A DNA stretch of 30,531 bases from Lingula anatina (taxonomy: Eukaryota; Brachiopoda; Lingulata; Lingulida; Lingulidae): positions 519,607-550,137 of the forward strand of contig NW_019773714.1 in assembly GCF_001039355.2 (NCBI RefSeq). The letters are read 5' to 3'. A model generated the notes under the pieces. It saw nothing but the letters and a program-made list of their open reading frames with translations, was not told the DNA's origin and searched no databases. The stretch's first letter is position 1; each line of letters begins with the position of its first letter. Positions 22,294 through 30,531 of the stretch are shown here, piece after piece. The position numbers and the translations under genes were made by a program.

Positions 22294-22410
22294 ATGACTC
22301 GTCCAAACTTTTTCAAGCAGTTATGGTGGTTCCGTAGTTCTCTGTTCCTGTTCCTCACTCCAGTTGTGCTCCTTCCACTTCCTATTGTGGTAGCCGTACA
22401 ATATCCAGAG
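22294..22410 (+). CDS. Gene 2, exon 1 (start codon)
   Basis: 39 codons, ending in phase 0 before gtatga. It begins [20 protein letters not shown] and continues [13 protein letters not shown], a basic-aromatic N-terminus and the first transmembrane helix with the LPLP motif common in SLC13 proteins. The matching exon of gene 1 is not in the window. Confidence 0.92.
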
Positions 22411-25400
22411 GTATGAATAATTTAGGAAGAGAATGTCTGTTTTAACTTGCATCTCAATATGATTTTACAATTATGTAATGTCAATTATATTTGTGACGCT
22501 ATTATTGTGTCACTTAAGATCATTCTTCCTGCTTTTTTATTATTTTTTTATTTATATCCTTATTTATGTAGCGATGGCGTGAAGCCAACTGTGCATATGC
22601 GTTGCTGATAATGGCGGTGTACTGGGTGACAGAAGTGATCCCATTGGCTGTCACTGCTCTTCTCCCAGTGGTTCTGATGCCATTGCTAGGTGTGATGAAG
22701 TCAGAGCCACTCTGCAAAAATTATTTAAAGGTATGTGTACATGAAGGAAATAGGTTTTGCAACAAAAAAAAAAAAAAAAAAAAGAAAGAAAGAAAGAAAT
22801 TTGCTCCAATCTCTACAAAGTACCCCATGTTCTGAGTTATCTGTTGGATGCTGTCTCCTGTATTACTTCACATTCTTATCTGAATTTTTTCTGATATTCT
22901 GCTGGAATGACAACCAGCATTAATGAAACAAATATTATTTAGTTCCGATGATTTATGTTATAATTGTACGTGTTGCATACATACCATTTTTAAGGGTACC
23001 AATATCTTTCTCATTCTGATAAAAATTTCATTTTATTTCGCAGGACACCAACATGTTATTTGTTGGAGGTCTTATAGTTGCAGTGGCAGTTGAAAAGTGG
23101 AACCTCCACAAAAGAATTGCTCTTCGAGTCTTGATGATGGTGGGAACTTCACCAAGATGGTAATTAAGTACACTCAATTTCCAATGCATCCATTTTTTTA
23201 CCAAATATTCATAAATTTTAAGTTATATATAAGGAATTTTATTACCAGCTGTGTTCTTTACTTTATATTTCTGTAATGTTTATTTTTATTTTAGGTTGAT
23301 GTTGGGTTTTATGCTTCCAACCTGGTTTTTGTCCATGTGGATCAGCAACACAGCCACCACTGCCATGATGGTGCCCATTGTACAGGCAGTTCTAGATCAA
23401 CTGAAAGAACATTCCTATGGGAGAATAGAAATTGCAGAGGAAAATGGTGGCATAAGTAACCCTGCCATGGATAAAGATGATGTTGAAGAAGAAAAGACTG
23501 AAAAGAAAGAGCATCTTTGAATCATTGGATTTTTTGTCATTAAAATGCCATATATACAGATACTGGATTAATGGATGTAGTTTTGAATCATAATTGTTAT
23601 CTTCTTCTTGTTGTTTTTGTTGACAAATGACCAAAATGGTAACAATGGTGTTATTACTATCTCAACCAATACAGTCTATCTCTCTTTCTCTCAATAATTA
23701 TCACTCTTACTGCTTTTGCAGGGGCATAACCAGACCTTTTAAAATTGTACGCACAGACTTTGAAAATTCCCAGGTACGATTATATTCCGTGAAAAATACA
23801 CTGAATTTATGGAGAATAATATCATGGTTGGCTCAAAAAATTGTACGCACAGTGCATCCGTGCGTATGCCTGGTTACGCCCCTGTTTTGTATTATCACTC
23901 TCTAAAATCATTATGAAGTATTTATGTGAAATGATGTTAACATGAAGCATACTGAGAATTAACTTTTACTATGTACCAACAGGGATGGGGAGGTAGAAGA
24001 GAGAGCATTCACAGCTGATGGTCCAGAGGACAGAAAGCAAGACCCTGAAGTAGAGGCAGCATACAAGAAGCTGTGTAAATGTCTGTGTCTGTGTGTGTGT
24101 TACTCTGCCACCATGGGGGGTATTGCCACACTCACTGGGACAGGACCTAACCTAGTCATGAAAGGACAGGTGGACATGTAAGTATTCAGACAACCCCAGG
24201 CAAGGATTGTCATCATAGTAAAATGTTTATTCATCTGTCAGGGCTGTCTTAATTTGCACATATTATAATGTCTAAAAATATTTTGCCTAGGACTTTTAAC
24301 TAAGGCATCGTTCACATGAAAATCCATTGGTAGTATCTAGTGATCACTGTCTGTGCCCTGAATACCCACGGCGTAATTAACTAGCAGTGGGAGCGAGTCA
24401 TTTAACGTAACAGTTTCCAAAGCTGTAATTAATTCTCAGCTGTGCTAGGAGAAGATTCTGACGAAGATTCTGATAAAATCTCATCCTCTGTTGCCGCACC
24501 GCTTGCCATCGGATCATGATGGTTGCACTCATATCTGTCGTGTGTATATGGACCTCATCTTCTTTGTCTTGTTGTTGCACAAAATTGACAAACGCATTTT
24601 TCAAAGCAACCACGACGGCCATTTTCTTTCTCTCTAGCTTATTACTGCACATGCCTCCAGGTGTCAGAATCTCCTCCGAGCGCAACCAAGATTTAATTAC
24701 AGCTTTGGAAGTAACTCGGTCATGCTGCTAGTTAATTACGCCACAGGGTATTCAGGGTACAGACCATGATCACTAGATACTGCCAATGGATTTTTGGAAT
24801 TTGGATTTTTCATGTGAACGATGCCTAATATAATTGTCAATGTATAAAAGTCAAGCACTAGCTGTTTTTTTTTTTTCAAAAGAAGTAATGGAAATAATAT
24901 GAAAAAATTACATAGATAAATAGCACCAAAATTATATATAGAGATATGCGCCGTCCTTGCAGGGGTCTAACAATAAAACCTCGGAGCCGTGATTATATCC
25001 ATTTAATGGCGCATGTGGAGGCGTGGAGACAATCAGGGGATTAGTTGGCTCTTCTTTCATGTAGAGTCCGCCAAATTTGATCCGTGAACCGGCTCTTATT
25101 AACCCAGCTTTCCTATTTTTCAATTGTCTCTTTGCCAAAGGACATTCAGATAATTTGTTGTTTTCTTAACCAGATTGTTTACAAGGTATGAAGAACAGCC
25201 AGGTGTTCCAGGTGTTAACTTTAGCTCTTGGATAGTGTTTGGTTTACCTGCCTCAGTGCTGGGTCTGCTACTGGCCTGGTGTTGGCTACAACTTATGTTC
25301 CTGGGGTGTTGCAAGTAAGTAGACTTTTATCTGTCAGAAAAGAATTTCATCAGCAGTTTTATATTATAGGAATAAATTAGTATTTTTCAGGGGCGTATCC

Positions 25401-28400
25401 AGAGATATTTAATGACAGTCTTCCAAATTATCTTTGTTGATCCATCCTGCATTTTTTACTATCTTCCAACAGAAAAAATTAGATACCTGTCAATGAAAAC
25501 TTGAAAATCTGACCGTCTTCTGAAGGACCCAGAAGACAGCCTAAATCCGCCCCTGTTTTTTTTCTCTTAAATCAACAGGTAATATTGAATTTGTTGATAT
25601 TTCAATAAAGTAAATGGGGGGAGTAATTATTTCACTTGGCAGAGGCTATTCACCTGGACAGCCTCATGCCATCATGAAGATGCTCTAGATATACATTGAA
25701 TTATTGAAGGCAACCAATTTCATTATTATTTGTTAATTGAAGAAGACATTACTAGTTTATGCTGAACTCTCAGCTATGACCTAAAAGTTACCTGAAATTT
25801 TGTCAGCTTTTTACATTACAATTATCAGGCCCGTAGCCAGGGGGGGGGGGGGGGGTTCGGAGGGTTCGAAAGAACTGCCCCTTTTGGTGAGAAAAGGTCC
25901 ACTCTGAGTAAAATTTGATCTAGGCTCATATTGAACAAAGTCCACTTTTTCAGAAAAAGGACCCCCCTTTTGAAATTGCTGGCTACGGGCCTGATTATAC
26001 TTATGAGTGTTTTTTACTTGTTTCTTATAGAAAGGAATTTATTTTCCCTTTCTATAAGTAAACGCATATTTGAAGAAGTCTTTGAAATACATATACTTTT
26101 AACATATATTTGAGCAATTGAAAGTTGTACATAAAACTGGTATGGTTATTGTAGGCCAGCAGGTCTAGAAGATAGGGCAGGGGTGAAAAGTGTCATCCGA
26201 CAGGAATATGCGAAACTTGGACCAATATCGTATGTTTCCTTTTAATCTTTCTGTTCTTTATCTATTTGAAATAAATTTCGTGTGATTGTATTTATTTATT
26301 GGCTACTGAATGTCAAGAGCTAGCTTAATTTTTTTTTGTCAGGAACATTTTACAATAATGTACAAAAGATTTTTTAGATAATATTTACAGCCTTTCGTCA
26401 TCAGATTTAAAAAACATAATTACATAAATTTTAAAGTCATCATTGATTTAAGGCAAAAGAAAATAATAATTTAAATATGTCTTCCCCCTCCAGGTTTCCA
26501 GAAGTGGTGGTTCTGGTTCACTTCTCCCTCTTGGCTCTCTTGTGGCTCCTGAGGCAGCCAGAGTTCATGAAAGGATGGGGAGATTTGTTCCTGGAAGAGT
26601 ATGTTTTTAATTCTCAGATATTTTCTTTGTCCCTATTATGGCCTGGTTTTTCATTTAAAGTCCTATGTTAAAATCCCATCCTTAAGTTTGGTTTTTCTGT
26701 CTATTTTATTGGTTGGTCATAAAGTTCTTTTCATGTCAAAGAATGTATGTACCATAATATGGCCCGTAGCCAGGGGGGGTTCGGGGGGGTTCGAAAGAAC
26801 TGCCCCTTTTGCTGGGAAAAGGTCCACTCTGGGTAAAATTTGATCTAGGTACATGAGGTTTTTATGGGAAAAGGTCCAGTTTTTTAGAAAAAGAACCCCC
26901 CTTTTGAAATTGCTGGCTACGGGCCGGCATTTATATTTTTTATATGGCAAGTTGAAATACTCTGATTGATCAGTTGATATGGAGATTTATGGACCTGTTG
27001 ATAAAAGTGTCTTTTTTTTTCATCATTATAATAACTGTATATAACATTGGTCAAAAAGGTTGTCCCACCTAAATTTCACACAATTTTTTAGTCATTTTCT
27101 TCATATTTTTGGCACATGACCTGTAAACATAAATGCCAAATCAATTTCATGGGGTAGGTTGACCCCTCCGAAATACAGGGTGACACCTTGAAAACTGCTC
27201 CAGAGATTGCAATTGTCTGAGCGGGCAAGACACATGGGTACCCGAATGTTTGTCACTTTTCAACCCTATAAAGCCTGGGTTGGTCTTGTATCTCATTCTC
27301 CATACCCCAGACAACGAAAGAAGTTATTTTATAAGAAACTCTGACAATGCCACATGCAACAAGCATTGGGGTCCGTAACCAGATGATTGCATTTGAAGCT
27401 GCAGGCCTTACCCAGAGAGAAATTGCCAGACGCCTTGGGGTGTGTAGGAAAACAGTCACTAGGGTCCTACAAAAAATGTCCTGCATGGAAATATTGAACC
27501 TGGGAGATCCACTGGTCGTCCACGAGCCACCACCCCTCGCCTGGACCATACATTGCTCAACATTGCAAGAAGAAACAGGAAATTGTCAGCCAGAACCATT
27601 GCTTTGCAGTTGCAGGCACGCCGTTTGGTGAGGATTTCTTGGGAAACCGTGAATCGCAGACTCCTGCAGTTTGGATACAGATCCAGGCGTATGGCCAAGA
27701 AACCGCCACTAAGACCTAGACATGACAGGGCAAGACTACGGTGGGCATGTAGGCATCGGAACTTGACCATCCATCATTAGAACCATGTTGTCTTTGCTGA
27801 CGAATCACGGTTTGTGCTGTACCCCACCTATGGGCGAATGAGGGTACGTAGACTTGTTGGGGAACATCTGTTGGCAGAGTGTGTGCAGGAAAATGTCGCT
27901 GGAGGTGGAGGGTCAGTGCATGTTTGGGGAGCATTCCATGCCCATGGTCGTAGCAGATTGGTTCTTCTGGAACAGAACGTGAACGGGGCAACTTACCGTG
28001 ACATTCTCGAGAATCATTTCATTCCCTTTGCCAGAGGTGACTTTCAGGACAATTTCAGACTGCAACAGGACAATGCCCCTGCTCACAATTGTCGTTTGGT
28101 GAGGGATTTTGTGCAGAGGAGCAATATTCAAATGATGGAGCAACTGCCTTCAAGTCCAGACACCAACCCTATTGAACATCTGTGGGATCAATTAGGGTGC
28201 GCGGTGCTAAGGAGAGACAACCCACCTACTAATCTGGATCAACTTTGGCAAGCCCTCCAGGAAGAATGGGGAAATATCCCAGAAAACTCACTCGTGACCC
28301 TTGTTGAAAGCATGCTGCGCCATTTACAGGACATTATTACAGCACGTGGAGGGCACACATGTTATTAGTCATGTAATTTTGAAAGATTACATCCTGATGA

Positions 28401-30512
28401 TACTCCTGTATAAATTTGGTGGTATTTGGTGGTATATTTTCATTTTTATGGGCATTTCTTTTGCTGCTGTACAGCATCTGTATTAGGTCAGATTTGAGGG
28501 GTTATGTGATATAAATCTTAATAAATGTTAAAAGGTATATTTATTTACACCAGTATTGTGTTCTTTTCTACACTTGGTCATGTTAGATATCGGTTTTTGA
28601 ATAAAAATCCCCATTTAAAATGGTTTACAGCTGTCATATGCAATCATTTGTAAACTTAAAAACATGGGATTTAGGGTGGGACAACCTTTTTGACCAATGT
28701 TGTATATATCTATTTCAGTTATGTATCTGACTCCACTCCTGCCATAGCTATTGCTGTCTTACTGTTCATGATGCCCAGTAGGAAGCCAAACTTTTATTGC
28801 TGTCAATCCCAAGATGGTACAGTTTTTAGGATTAAATATAAAGTCTCACATACATCTTTATTTACATCCTATTTTTGTAATTGATCAATGGCAGTAGATT
28901 TTACACTAATAGTCCTGTGTTAAAATGCCATCCTACCCATTACCACCTTTAATTATTTAACTGTGGCAGTATTCAGTTTAAGTTATAGCACTGAGGGGGT
29001 ATTGCCTGCAACATTGGGTACAGGAAATTAATTTTTCTAGTTGGTTTCTTAAGCTTAGAACTTCTTATATGAATATCTGACAGAAATTAGTTGGGAATTT
29101 TTGAGAAATCCTAAGTGACCGCATGAAACCATATAAAAGCACTAGCTTAGCCAAATGAATCATGGTTTTGATCAATATCCGCTAGTAATTTAATTACTAA
29201 GCCATATGTGATTAAAATGTTATGTTTGGAATGTCCCTGCATCATAATAACTTATTGTATATACTTTGTAATTCAGTATCGTTGATGAATTTGAGACATT
29301 TTATTTTCAAGACTTATCTGACCCTGCACCAGCGCCCCCTATACTCACATGGCCTGCAGTACATGAGAAGTTGCCATGGAGTGTAGTTCTTCTGCTTGGT
29401 GGAGGCTTTGCTCTGGCAGATGCTGCTAAGGTACATTATACATATACATATACACATACTGTCTTCCAGAGGCTGGTTGATTGATGATATCTAGCTGATT
29501 TTGCTGTACAAGAATTCCACAGAATTAATCAGAGAAATATCTAAGAATGTCTATAGAAATAGCTCTCTTTTTGGCCACAATAGAGGGTACATTGTTCATA
29601 TAATTTTATTTTGATCAAAGATGGTAATTTTGGATAAAATATACTTTCCAAAATTCTACCTTTTTATCAGATATCCTTGCAATTGATCTTAATTTGAAAA
29701 TAAAGATTATTTGTTTAATAAAGACACCTGATTGTTACTTGTAATGATTGTTTTTGTTTCCTCCACTGTTCTTTCATTTATTACAGGTGGCAGGTCTGTC
29801 TTCACTGATAGGAGAAGCTTTGACTGTGCTGAAAGGCATCCATCCCATACTTCTGGTGCTCATTATTTGCACAGTGGTTGCTGCAGCAACAGAGGTCACC
29901 AGTAATGTTGCCACGGCAACACTTATTATTCCAATCATTGGAGAGTTGGTAAGCATACATACACATGGGTACTGAGATTTGATGGTGCTTATCTTGTCAT
30001 GGCCATTAACATTTTTTACTCTCATTACTCTGTTGATACTAAAACACTTCCTCATGCAATTATACACTGTAGAACAAACTGTTAAAACAGTGACGCATAT
30101 GGTGATACACACTTTTTCAGAACTTTTGTTTTAAATTTGGTGAAATGTATAATTAATACGAACATGTTGTTTGGAAAATATTTGAAGAAAAGGACATTTT
30201 AGGTTGAAGACATTTGCAGGTTTTACCAATACCTGCACAAGCCATTAGGTTAATTAGTGCTGTGCATGAGCAGTTAAAGATAAGAAATAATTGCTAAAAT
30301 TCAGTAATAAGTATCTTGGATATCAGAGTATAAAGGATTATAGGTTTGACCTTTCATTCTTGTTATTATTCCAGGCCATTGCTATAGGAGTTCACCCCCT
30401 CTACCTGATCTTCCCAGCCACACTGGCCACCTCCTTTGCCTTCATGTTACCTGTGGCCACACCCCCCAATGCCATTGTGTTTGCCTATGGGCATCTCCAG
30501 GTGAAAGACATG
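22294..30512 (+). CDS. SLC13-family Na+/carboxylate cotransporter, gene 2 (3' partial)
   Basis: Tandem paralogue of gene 1 with the same inferred function. Exons: 22294-22410, 22572-22730, 23044-23159, 23295 to about 23455, 23983-24177, 25174-25314, 26155-26229, 26494-26598, 28719-28816, 29312-29430, 29787-29948, 30375-30512. The final exon (last helix and tail) lies right of the window. The ATG at 22294 has a purine at -3 and an in-frame TAG 42 nt upstream (22249-22251) with no other ATG between, which fixes the start. Both SN motifs, [18 protein letters not shown] and [16 protein letters not shown] are intact. The exon 4 to exon 5 junction does not close in frame with any clear donor; a small exon matching gene 1 exon 5 may be missing, decayed or misassembled. 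Everything else is open, so this looks like a working gene, with that one reservation. Confidence 0.9.
22572..22730 (+). CDS. Gene 2, exon 2
   Basis: 53 codons in phase 0. It encodes [20 protein letters not shown] then [16 protein letters not shown], the conserved [15 protein letters not shown] segment. It is the counterpart of gene 1 3409-3558. Confidence 0.95.
22760..22800. repeat. Poly-A and GAAA microsatellite
   Basis: About 20 A's followed by four gaaa units, just inside intron 2 of gene 2. Its position near the donor suggests a chance low-complexity tract. Confidence 0.9.
23044..23159 (+). CDS. Gene 2, exon 3
   Basis: 116 bp, the same length and phases as gene 1 5164-5279. It encodes [20 protein letters not shown] then [14 protein letters not shown]. 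The protein is almost identical to gene 1, but about twenty silent sites differ, which sets the normal divergence level of the two genes. Confidence 0.96.
23295..23455 (+). CDS. Gene 2, exon 4 with first SNT motif; 3' end uncertain
   Basis: Begins after ttttattttag and completes the Trp codon. It encodes [20 protein letters not shown] and a linker with ENGGI. The end given is at the donor-like ATAA/GTAACC, which leaves one base as in gene 1 exon 4. The frame stays open past this through an acidic-basic stretch ([17 protein letters not shown]) to TGA at 23518-23520, so the exon may be longer, or intron retention may give a truncated product. No donor in this stretch has the phase needed to join exon 5 directly. 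Confidence 0.75.
23719..23884. mobile_element. CAGGGGCATAACCAG-type short element
   Basis: 166 bp with ends CAGGGGCATAACCAG and CTGGTTACGCCCCTG (inverted, one mismatch) and a perfect 5-bp direct repeat, ttttg, on each side (23714-23718 and 23885-23889). Inside, ttgtacgcacag occurs twice. Non-coding, a non-autonomous DNA transposon, in the intron between gene 2 exons 4 and 5. Confidence 0.92.
23983..24177 (+). CDS. Gene 2, exon 5 with TLTGTGPN motif
   Basis: 195 bp between ccaacag and gtaagt. The first half encodes an acidic loop ([20 protein letters not shown]), the second [20 protein letters not shown] then [12 protein letters not shown]. Its frame needs two bases from the exon before. It is the counterpart of gene 1 7197-7388. 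Confidence 0.92.
24304..24825. mobile_element. PIF/Harbinger-like non-autonomous element
   Basis: 522 bp with terminal inverted repeats starting GGCATCGTTCACATGAAAA and matching, with indels, over about 150 bp per side. A TAA direct repeat flanks both ends (24301-24303 and 24826-24828). A 3-bp TWA target duplication and GG-starting ends are typical of PIF/Harbinger elements (family knowledge). The long arms can fold back. A 95-codon open frame lies on the - strand (24398-24685, starting [11 protein letters not shown], with an Arg/Gln-rich part [19 protein letters not shown]); it may be a relic of the parent element's coding region, but no family was recognised. Confidence 0.85.
24829..25173 (+). 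other. Rest of gene 2 intron 5
   Basis: Contains a stretch (about 24932-25138) with more CpG and GC than its surroundings and a 68-codon open frame on the - strand ([20 protein letters not shown] region). This may be a piece of another element; no family was recognised. The acceptor for exon 6 ends at 25173. Confidence 0.4.
25174..25314 (+). CDS. Gene 2, exon 6 (single membrane exon)
   Basis: 141 bp between ttaaccag and gtaagt. It encodes [20 protein letters not shown] then [20 protein letters not shown]. It corresponds to gene 1 exons 7a/7b but exists once here, with a longer loop in front of the helix. No second copy was seen in either flanking intron. Confidence 0.93.
25388..25555. mobile_element. 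CAGGGGCGGATCCAG-type short element, copy 2
   Basis: 168 bp, ends CAGGGGCGTATCCAG and AAATCCGCCCCTG. Its interior matches the copy at 15573-15749 along its length. It is flanked by five T's on both sides, which fits a 5-bp target duplication but could also be a T-run. Confidence 0.9.
25826..25993. mobile_element. CAGGCCCGTAGCCAG-type short element, copy 1
   Basis: 168 bp with perfect inverted ends CAGGCCCGTAGCCAG, a G-run of about 17 next to the left end, and a perfect 5-bp direct repeat attat on both sides (25821-25825 and 25994-25998). The interior includes ggttcgaaagaactgcccc. Non-coding. Confidence 0.93.
26155..26229 (+). CDS. Gene 2, exon 7 (cytoplasmic loop)
   Basis: 75 bp encoding [20 protein letters not shown] then LGPI. 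The YxxLGP motif aligns it with gene 1 exon 8, which is seven codons longer. The phases fit both neighbours. Confidence 0.9.
26494..26598 (+). CDS. Gene 2, exon 8
   Basis: 105 bp encoding [20 protein letters not shown] then [14 protein letters not shown], the counterpart of gene 1 11526-11639 with three fewer codons at the end. The last two bases (ga) join exon 9 as an Asp codon. Confidence 0.94.
26761..26925. mobile_element. CAGGCCCGTAGCCAG-type short element, copy 2
   Basis: 165 bp between GGCCCGTAGCCAG and its inverse CTGGCTACGGGCC. The interior is close to the copy at 25826-25993 (ggttcgaaagaactgcccct, aggtccactctg). The outermost CA/TG and the target duplication are no longer visible, so this copy is older or damaged at the edges. 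Confidence 0.9.
27042..28702 (+). mobile_element. Tc1-type transposon in gene 2 intron 8
   Basis: 1661 bp with terminal inverted repeats of about 32 bp (aacattggtcaaaaaggttg, then tcccacc, identical for 27 bases and then differing by one inserted C), flanked by TA on both sides (27040-27041 and 28703-28704). The first base of the left end differs from the right end. It holds a DD34E transposase broken by a frameshift and a stop. The near-identical ends suggest a fairly recent insertion. The right end lies only 16 bp before gene 2 exon 9. Confidence 0.95.
27347..28368 (+). pseudogene. Tc1 transposase, broken (frameshift and TAG)
   Basis: Cut-and-paste transposase of the Tc1/mariner superfamily. 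The N-terminal part has a helix-turn-helix ([20 protein letters not shown]) in one frame. A frameshift at about 27480-27510 moves the reading into the frame that holds a GRPR motif and the second DNA-binding domain. An in-frame TAG at 27778-27780 then interrupts just before the first catalytic Asp motif (FADES, Asp codon 27799-27801). The second Asp (QQDNAPAH, 28069-28071) and Glu (NPIEHLWD, 28174-28176) are 34 residues apart, so DD34E. The stop is at 28366-28368. The lesions make this copy non-functional unless they are sequence errors. Confidence 0.93.
28719..28816 (+). CDS. Gene 2, exon 9
   Basis: 98 bp encoding [20 protein letters not shown] then RKPNFYC, the same length and phases as gene 1 11873-11970. 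Its acceptor (tatttcag) is 16 bp from the end of the Tc1 insertion. Confidence 0.95.
28817..29311 (+). other. Gene 2 intron 9
   Basis: A 495-bp intron with donor gtacag and acceptor ttttcaag. No repeat, element or additional exon was recognised. Confidence 0.7.
29312..29430 (+). CDS. Gene 2, exon 10
   Basis: 119 bp, same as gene 1 12327-12445. It encodes [20 protein letters not shown] then [17 protein letters not shown]. After PW it has Ser (29380-29382), where gene 1 has Asn. The acceptor ttcaag is less usual than cag but keeps the frame. Confidence 0.93.
29431..29786 (+). other. Gene 2 intron 10
   Basis: A 356-bp intron with donor gtacat and acceptor ttattacag. No repeat or additional exon was recognised. 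Confidence 0.7.
29787..29948 (+). CDS. Gene 2, exon 11 with second SN motif
   Basis: 162 bp in phase 0, encoding [20 protein letters not shown] and ending [22 protein letters not shown]. The Thr-Ser-Asn-Val form is the one found in most animal SLC13 proteins. Confidence 0.96.
29949..30374 (+). other. Gene 2 intron 11
   Basis: A 426-bp intron, donor gtaagc and acceptor attccag. Nothing else was recognised in it. Confidence 0.7.
30375..30512 (+). CDS. Gene 2, exon 12 with family signature
   Basis: 138 bp in phase 0, encoding [20 protein letters not shown] then [15 protein letters not shown], and ending KDM before gtaaga. It contains the same sodium:sulfate symporter signature as gene 1 exon 13. 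The final exon must be right of the window. Confidence 0.96.
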
Positions 30513-30531
30513 GTAAGACCACCTCCTTTGC

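Noticed and set aside
23722-23773. Possible small exon with acceptor tgcttttgcag and donor caggtacg, in the place of the missing gene 2 linker exon.
   Set aside because: It lies entirely in the short mobile element 23719-23884 and has an early stop (taa) in the needed frame.
27253-28143. Long open frames on the - strand across the Tc1 element.
   Set aside because: They are shadows of the transposase on the + strand, which has all the family motifs.

Overview
The window looks like AT-rich nuclear DNA of an invertebrate animal. All genes are on the + strand and split by many GT-AG introns, and introns and spacers are full of small inverted-repeat DNA transposons. The mix (about 35% GC, introns of 0.1-2 kb, CAGGGGC- and CAGGCCCGTAGCC-type short elements, a Tc1 element) suggests a marine invertebrate, perhaps a lophotrochozoan such as a mollusc. 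The species cannot be fixed from the sequence.

Two head-to-tail paralogues of the SLC13 sodium-coupled di/tricarboxylate transporter family (NaDC/NaCT/INDY type) fill most of it. Gene 1 (3409-15228) lacks only its first coding exon, which must lie left of the window. Its visible exons join into one open frame of 600 codons ending at TAA 15226-15228. Gene 2 (22294-30512) starts with its own ATG, and its last exon runs off the right edge. Intron positions and phases agree between the two, and five exons have identical lengths (116, 98, 119, 162 and 138 bp). They are products of a tandem duplication. Both keep the two Ser-Asn-Thr/Val motifs that hold sodium and substrate and the family signature near the C-terminus.

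The most notable point is in gene 1. Two alternative versions of one transmembrane exon (9054-9173 and 9727-9846) lie in tandem, both 120 bp with the same phases and 20 of 39 whole residues identical. This is the layout of mutually exclusive exons that would swap one membrane helix. Gene 2 has one copy of this exon. The paralogues also differ at two positions near the substrate site, and a 66-nt stretch over the first SNT motif is almost identical between them, suggesting gene conversion. The join between gene 2 exons 4 and 5 could not be resolved.

Region by region: 1-3408 is the intron upstream of the first visible gene 1 exon, with a 47-bp minisatellite and one inverted-repeat element. 3409-15228 is gene 1. 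15229-22293 is its 3' UTR and the spacer, with one short CAGGGGC element and two copies of a palindromic element. 22294 to the end is gene 2, whose introns carry four 165-168 bp elements with shared terminal repeats, a 522-bp Harbinger-like element and a 1661-bp Tc1 element with a broken DD34E transposase. No tRNA, rRNA, CRISPR or bacterial-type features were seen.
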